Assembly: GCF_965215815.1 (NCBI RefSeq)
Contig: NZ_CBDCEO010000013.1
Span: 2,480,001-2,544,000 of the forward strand
Length of the DNA stretch: 64,000 bases
Origin: Poriferisodalis sp965215815
Lineage (GTDB): Bacteria; Actinomycetota; Acidimicrobiia; Acidimicrobiales; Poriferisodalaceae
Direction: 5' to 3'
Shown: in pieces, positions 59,818 to 64,000 of the stretch
Layout of the letters: the number at the start of each line of letters is the position of its first letter
Position numbering within the stretch: the first letter of the stretch is position 1
The notes under the pieces: model-generated
Told to the model about the DNA's origin: nothing
Database searches by the model: none
Seen by the model: the letters and a program-made list of their open reading frames with translations, nothing else
Position numbers and translations under genes: made by a program

Positions 59818-62213
59818 CGCCAAGACCCTTCTTGCCCGTGCGCGACTGCGGTGCGGGCACGGCGTGTCCGGTGCGTTCGGTCCAAGCGGTCCGTGCTGGC
59901 GCGCACTTTGAACGGCGGCGCAATCGGCAGCAGCGGCCGGGGGCCTCCCGGCGAGCGTTCCCAGTTCTCGCACAGCCAGCCCCGCTTGTCAGCAATGGTG
60001 ACCAGCCGAGTCTCGGGATTGACCGCCACGGGATAGCCCACGGCTTCCAGCATGGGCATGTCCGAGGCTGCATCGGCATACGCCACGCCCTGGTCGAGGT
60101 CGAATCCCTCCTCCGAAGCCCAGTCGACCATCATCTGGGCGCGCACCTCGCCGGTGGGCGGGACATCGATCATCTCGCCGGTATAGCGCCCGTCACGGCT
60201 GTCGATGCGCGCAGCGATGATGTGGTCGAACAGCGGCGCCAGGGGCTGGACCGCCAACTCGAGCGCACCGGTGATGAGCACCGTGCGATGCCCCGCCGCC
60301 TTGTGCGCACGCACTCGACGCAGCCCTGCCGGGAACGCCTTCGTCATGAACAGGTGGCTGAGCATCTCGGCTGCGTCGGCATCGAGCTGGCCCACCGGTG
60401 CGCCCTTGTAGCGCCGGTAGAAGTAGCGGAGGAAGTCGGTGCGGTCGCGACGGTCCCGCCGCCACAGACCGGGCGTCTCAGCCAGGGTGCGCATGGTGAA
60501 GCGCAGGCGCGCCGCGGAGTCGAGCCTCCGGGTGGCGAGCCAGGCGTAGGTCTCCACCACGTTGCTGGCGATCAGGGTGTTCTCGAGGTCGAACGCTGCG
60601 AAATGGCGGGCCGGGTCCAGCACTGCGGTGCGCAGGCGCTCGTTGCGGCTCGGCCCGGTGCGGGGTTGGGGGGTGGTTTTGACACGTGCCTGGGCGATGA
60701 CGGTCGGCAGATGCACATCAGCGATGTAGGTGGGCCAGTCGATGACCCGGGGGTCGAAGCCGAACTTGTCGCGGTCCGCGGGTTGCAGTGATTCCCACAG
60801 CTCGGTGGTGCGCTCTATTTCGTAGAGCGCTTCGCACTTGCCATAGGCGCCGTAGAGCAAGACGTAGTCGCGGATCTGCTCGAGGCTGGCGCGCCGCTGT
60901 GCGAGCCGGATGGTGAAGTCGTTGCGGCCCCGCATCGGCAGGCGATGCACCATCTTCTCGGCTGTGTTGAACAGCGACATCGCACGATTGAGCTGCTCGT
61001 CCAATCCGCTTGCGCCGGCGAAGCGCCATTGCGTGCTGGCGGTGGGATGACCCTTGGAGTCATAGACCGGATGGTCTTGGAACCATTGCATGGTCGTTTC
61101 GGTCAGCACCTTGAAGCGCAGGGGGTTCACGGCGCCCGAGGCCACCTGGAAGATCTCTGGCTCGGGCACCGGTCCACGGGCGGCCACGGCGATGATCGCC
61201 GCCGCAACCATGTCGACCGGGATGACGTCGATCACGCCCTCTGGGTAGCCCGGGAAGGTGTCGAGCTCTCCCTTCGCGAACGACACGAAGAGCGGCTCCG
61301 CCATGCGGAAGCCGCGGATCCAGCCCGGTGAGGGCTCGGAGAAGGCGGATTCGATGATGGATGGGCGCACGATGGAGATAGGCACGTCGCCTCGCAGTTC
61401 CACCAGGGCCTGCTCGCCGAGCGCCTTGGAGTACGTGTAGACGTCAGGCCATCCCAGCGAGGAGGCTCGGCTGCGGCCCGCGGTGACCATCTCGGTGTCC
61501 ACCCACTCCTTGCGCAGCTGTTCGGTCTTGGCGGCGAGCAGCGGCAGGCCAGCGGCGCCGAGCTCATCTCTGGCGTTGCGATGGAAGCGACGCAGGCGGT
61601 CCGGAGTGCGACTGGACGCGTCGAGGTCGGCACGGGTGCGCCGGGCTGCAGACACTTCCGCGCGCCAGTCCACGTCCAGCGAGAATGGCGTGTCGGCCAG
61701 GAAGACCTCGGCTGCAGAGCCCCGCCGGTTCCCGGCGACGTAACACGTCGACACCGCGATGAAATGCGGTGCGGTGCCTTGCTGCTGGCAGGCTTCGAGC
61801 AGGCGGTTCGGGCCCAGCAGATTGATCTCGATTGACGAGTCGAGCGGGCTGTCGAAGCTGACGGAGGCGGCCGCGTGGATGATGACATCGCAGTCGCACA
61901 GCAACTCGCGGCCCCCATCGGCCAAGGCGAGGCCATCGACGCTCACGTCACCGGACACGACCGTGATGCGGCGGGCGCAGATTTCGTCGAAGTCGCTGCC
62001 CCATGCGCTGCGCAGCCGCTCGAAGGCGTCGTTGCGGAGGACCTCCCGCTGGACACGGCGGTTCACGTCGGTACGGCGGCCTGGCCGCACCAACAGCACC
62101 AGCTCGCAGTCGGGGACCGAGCGCAGCAGCCGTTCGACGAGAGCAGTGCCCAAGAATCCAGTTGCACCGGTGATGGCGATGCGCTTTCCGGTCAACGCGT
62201 CGGCGATCACGAC
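59814..62213 (-). CDS. Fatty acyl-CoA reductase (NAD-binding_4) fused to HAD-IB phosphatase
   Basis: GTG 62213 (VIADALTGKRIAITGATG) is preferred; the ATG 62291 would overlap the lipoprotein gene. Residues 1-350 are a Male-sterility/thioester-reductase domain: TGATGFLGTALVERLL, AAASVSFDSPL, catalytic YTYSKALGE and a GVIDVIPVDMVAAAII tail. A sterile-like middle follows, then an HAD-IB domain with AFDLENTLIASNV (D-x-E-x-T variant) and ADAASDMPMLEAVG. It would reduce acyl-CoA to alcohol or aldehyde and dephosphorylate a product. The nucleophile motif has Asp-x-Glu in place of Asp-x-Asp, so the HAD activity is uncertain. Confidence 0.87.
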   Translation of the reverse strand, partial: VVIADALTGKRIAITGATGFLGTALVERLLRSVPDCELVLLVRPGRRTDVNRRVQREVLRNDAFERLRSAWGSDFDEICARRITVVSGDVSVDGLALADGGRELLCDCDVIIHAAASVSFDSPLDSSIEINLLGPNRLLEACQQQGTAPHFIAVSTCYVAGNRRGSAAEVFLADTPFSLDVDWRAEVSAARRTRADLDASSRTPDRLRRFHRNARDELGAAGLPLLAAKTEQLRKEWVDTEMVTAGRSRASSLGWPDVYTYSKALGEQALVELRGDVPISIVRPSIIESAFSEPSPGWIRGFRMAEPLFVSFAKGELDTFPGYPEGVIDVIPVDMVAAAIIAVAARGPVPEPEIFQVASGAVNPLRFKVLTETTMQWFQDHPVYDSKGHPTASTQWRFAGASGLDEQLNRAMSLFNTAEKMVHRLPMRGRNDFTIRLAQRRASLEQIRDYVLLYGAYGKCEALYEIERTTELWESLQPADRDKFGFDPRVIDWPTYIADVHLPTVIAQARVKTTPQPRTGPSRNERLRTAVLDPARHFAAFDLENTLIASNVVETYAWLATRRLDSAARLRFTMRTLAETPGLWRRDRRDRTDFLRYFYRRYKGAPVGQLDADAAEMLSHLFMTKAFPAGLRRVRAHKAAGHRTVLITGALELAVQPLAPLFDHIIAARIDSRDGRYTGEMIDVPPTGEVRAQMMVDWASEEGFDLDQGVAYADAASDMPMLEAVGYPVAVNPETRLVTIADKRGWLCENWERSPGGPRPLLPIAPPFKVRASTDRLDRTHRTRRARTAVAHGQEGSWR

Positions 62214-62274
62214 GTGTTGTCTAGCCCCATCGGAGCGCAGATACGTGCACGCAGACGCAATCTGCCCACTCTGC

Positions 62275-63270
62275 TCATGCGGATGGCTCAACAGAGGACT
62301 CAGCGTTCAACTCAGCGAACAGCCGAGCGCAGGCTCTCACTGCCCGCCAGCCGCACGACAATGCGTACCGCTCGTAGTCGCTTCCCGGCGGTCCGAAGGT
62401 GGCCAGATCGCGGCACGCAGTTGCTTCGGTAGCGCCGCAGCGCTCCCACAGCTGGTCCAGGTAGTCGTCGTGGCCCGGAGGTGAATCCTTCGGAGACCGG
62501 CCGGCGAGCGCGGGCGGCGAGCCGTCATCGCCCACCAGCGAGGCGCAGTCGCGGGTGGTGCGGCCGCCGCACGTCCAGCCGAAGCTGGCGTAGACCGATC
62601 CGCCCGGCGCCGACAGCACCAGCTGCGCACACGCACGGCTGCTTGCGTCGCCGCACGCCTCCCACCAGCCGTCCAGTTCGGAGATGTTGCCTGGAGCCGG
62701 AGACTCGGGTCCGAATTCGATGCCCAACAGCCCAGCGTCCGCGCCCGTCTCGCCGAGCAGCACGCTGCAGTGCAGGTTCTCGCGCCCTCCGCAACTGAAC
62801 GCGAACGCCTCGTAGTCGCTGCCGGCAGGTGATTCGTACAACAGAGCGTTGCAGGCGCTGGCGGCACCCTCCCCGCATGCGATCCACAATTCGTCGAGCG
62901 ACGGATCGTTGCCGGGCGGCGTGTTGTCGGGGTCGAACAGCGCGGGGGCACGCACGAGCGCAGCGGGCAGTGCTGCGTCGCGCTGTTCCCTGGGAGAGAG
63001 CACCCGCGTGTCTGCCGGCGCCGTCGATCCCGGATCGCTGCTGTCGAGTGCGCAGATGTCTCTGGCGATGTCTGCAAGCGGCGCGTCGATGGGATCGAGC
63101 GGCAGAGACAGCTCAGTCACGCCGAGGGCTGAAGCCAGGCGCGAGCGTTCGCACGCGTTGAGGCCGGTTCCGCCGCGAGCATCGCGGGCGGGATCCGATG
63201 CGTCCGGGGTGCTGCAACTCAGCACCAGCAGCGTCGCTGTAGCGCAAGCCGCCAGCACCCGAAAAGGCAT
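62275..63270 (-). CDS. Lipoprotein with three Cys-rich tandem repeats
   Basis: ATG 63270, 331 residues. A signal peptide with lipobox LVLSC (Cys19) predicts lipid attachment. Three repeats start at residues 118, 192 and 264 (period 72-74). Each carries four cysteines at equivalent places (132/140/160/168, 206/214/234/242, 278/286/306/314), Trp in LDELW/LDGWW/LDQLW, and a GS-x-Y motif. The even number of cysteines per repeat suggests disulfides. No known family is recognised. It follows the ATP-grasp gene by 2 bp. Confidence 0.75.
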   Translation of the reverse strand: MPFRVLAACATATLLVLSCSTPDASDPARDARGGTGLNACERSRLASALGVTELSLPLDPIDAPLADIARDICALDSSDPGSTAPADTRVLSPREQRDAALPAALVRAPALFDPDNTPPGNDPSLDELWIACGEGAASACNALLYESPAGSDYEAFAFSCGGRENLHCSVLLGETGADAGLLGIEFGPESPAPGNISELDGWWEACGDASSRACAQLVLSAPGGSVYASFGWTCGGRTTRDCASLVGDDGSPPALAGRSPKDSPPGHDDYLDQLWERCGATEATACRDLATFGPPGSDYERYALSCGWRAVRACARLFAELNAESSVEPSA

Positions 63271-63272
63271 CG

Positions 63273-64000
63273 CTACGCCAGCTTCGCGGCGATGGTCCCC
63301 ACGGAGCGGAGGGCCGTGCCGTCGGCCCCTTGCGTGACGAAGTGACGGGTAGGCCCGTCGAGCGCCTCGGCGATCAGATCGTCGAGCAACTCGATGAGGC
63401 TGTCGCCCTCACCGGACCAGAAGTACCAGCTCAGCGAGCCAGGAATCGGGTTGATCTCATTCACCCACAGCCCATCGGGATCGTCGCCGCCATCCCACAG
63501 GAAATCGATGCGCATCACCGAACGGGCCATGACGAGGCGGCTCACCTCGACTGCCGCCGCACGCAGCGTCGACTCGATGGTCGCCGGCAGCGTGGCGGGC
63601 AGCTCCCGTGGCGCTGTCGCCATCCCGCCGCCACCGGTCAGGTACTTCTCGGCGTAGGTGTAGATCGTGGTGTCTGAGCGAAGCGGCCGCTCCACGGCGC
63701 TCAGCCGCAGCTTGGGCCAGGTACGGACCGAAATGTTGAGATCGATGATGTCGGTGAGGTAGCGCTGCACGACAGCGCCGTCGCGCAGCAGCGGGGACGA
63801 CTGTGCCAGCGCTCGCGCAGTCGCGAGGTCGGCGACGATCTCGATCCCGATCGAGGATCCGCCGAAGCGCGGCTTGACGATGAGCGGGCCGTCTGCCAGC
63901 TCTGCGGGCGCGGCGGTATCGGGCATCTCAGGGGTCAGCAGCCACAGCGGCAGCGTCCGCAGCCCCGCAGCTTCTGTGGTGGCGCTGAAGGCCAGCTTGT
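63273..64000 (-). CDS. ATP-grasp ligase (D-alanine-D-alanine ligase-like), N-terminus beyond the window
   Basis: The frame is open to the window edge (KLAFSATTEAAGLRTLPLWL), so the start lies beyond. Visible ATP-grasp motifs are PLIVKPRFGGSSIGIEIV, VMRIDFLWDG, LWVNEINPIPGSLSWYFW and the terminal helix. This matches Ddl-type ligases, which join D-Ala or related residues using ATP. Residues of the N-terminal domain are not visible, so substrate choice cannot be judged. It is followed by the lipoprotein gene in an operon. Confidence 0.78.
   Translation of the reverse strand, partial: KLAFSATTEAAGLRTLPLWLLTPEMPDTAAPAELADGPLIVKPRFGGSSIGIEIVADLATARALAQSSPLLRDGAVVQRYLTDIIDLNISVRTWPKLRLSAVERPLRSDTTIYTYAEKYLTGGGGMATAPRELPATLPATIESTLRAAAVEVSRLVMARSVMRIDFLWDGGDDPDGLWVNEINPIPGSLSWYFWSGEGDSLIELLDDLIAEALDGPTRHFVTQGADGTALRSVGTIAAKLA

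Noticed and set aside
58354..60036. Plus-strand frame of 560 codons
   Set aside because: Antisense to the LarA-like gene; rich in Arg/His/Val as expected for a shadow frame.

Overview
The window is GC-rich DNA with frequent GTG starts and many 4-bp GTGA/ATGA gene overlaps. Its gene content points to a high-GC actinobacterium: a DUF222/HNH (13E12-type) gene, a PPOX-class protein, a PGPGW-type membrane protein, a fatty acyl-CoA reductase/HAD fusion and a tmRNA with an LAA-ending tag. I lean towards the class Acidimicrobiia, but this is inference; no rRNA or ribosomal protein gene is present to settle it.

Two halves differ sharply. Positions 1 to about 31.9 kb are accessory. They hold the 3' part of a Calx-beta/cadherin-like surface protein, a DUF222/HNH gene, transposase remnants, a type II restriction-modification pair, a lone PD-(D/E)XK nuclease, a damaged toxin with its XRE antitoxin, an intact IS1380-family element inserted in a small gene, two runs of tiny overlapping genes (several Cys-rich), a three-repeat type I-E-like CRISPR relic without cas genes, two AlbA_2 (Schlafen-like) proteins, an AAA ATPase with a DUF4435-like tail, and a complete hsdMSR operon. 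This reads as a layered defence and mobile-element island. It stops at the 3' end of ssrA (tmRNA, 31976-32335, minus strand), a classic integration site.

From 32.4 kb to the end the region is dense and mostly intact housekeeping DNA: prmA, an ABC ATPase, a phytanoyl-CoA-dioxygenase-like protein, rarA, class I fumarase, citrate synthase and aconitase (three TCA-cycle enzymes within about 12.5 kb), an acyl-CoA carboxylase carboxyltransferase behind a LysR regulator, and an NCS2-type permease fused to a kinase-like domain. It continues with a methyltransferase, an M15 peptidase with an ABC exporter, and a minus-strand lipid-type operon (fatty acyl-CoA reductase-HAD, LarA-like protein, acyltransferase). 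It ends with a Cys-repeat lipoprotein and a truncated ATP-grasp ligase. One gene here, an acyl-CoA dehydrogenase, seems to have lost its helical C-terminal domain by an in-frame deletion.

The most unusual parts are (i) the two related small-gene runs at 15.2-15.9 kb and 17.5-19.2 kb, which share a nearly identical 41-bp segment and include two tandem secreted paralogues; (ii) the CRISPR relic at 19.28-19.43 kb; (iii) the IS1380 insertion with a CTAA target duplication, whose removal restores an intact 172-codon reading frame; and (iv) a roughly 3.5-kb restriction/toxin block bracketed by 42-bp direct repeats.
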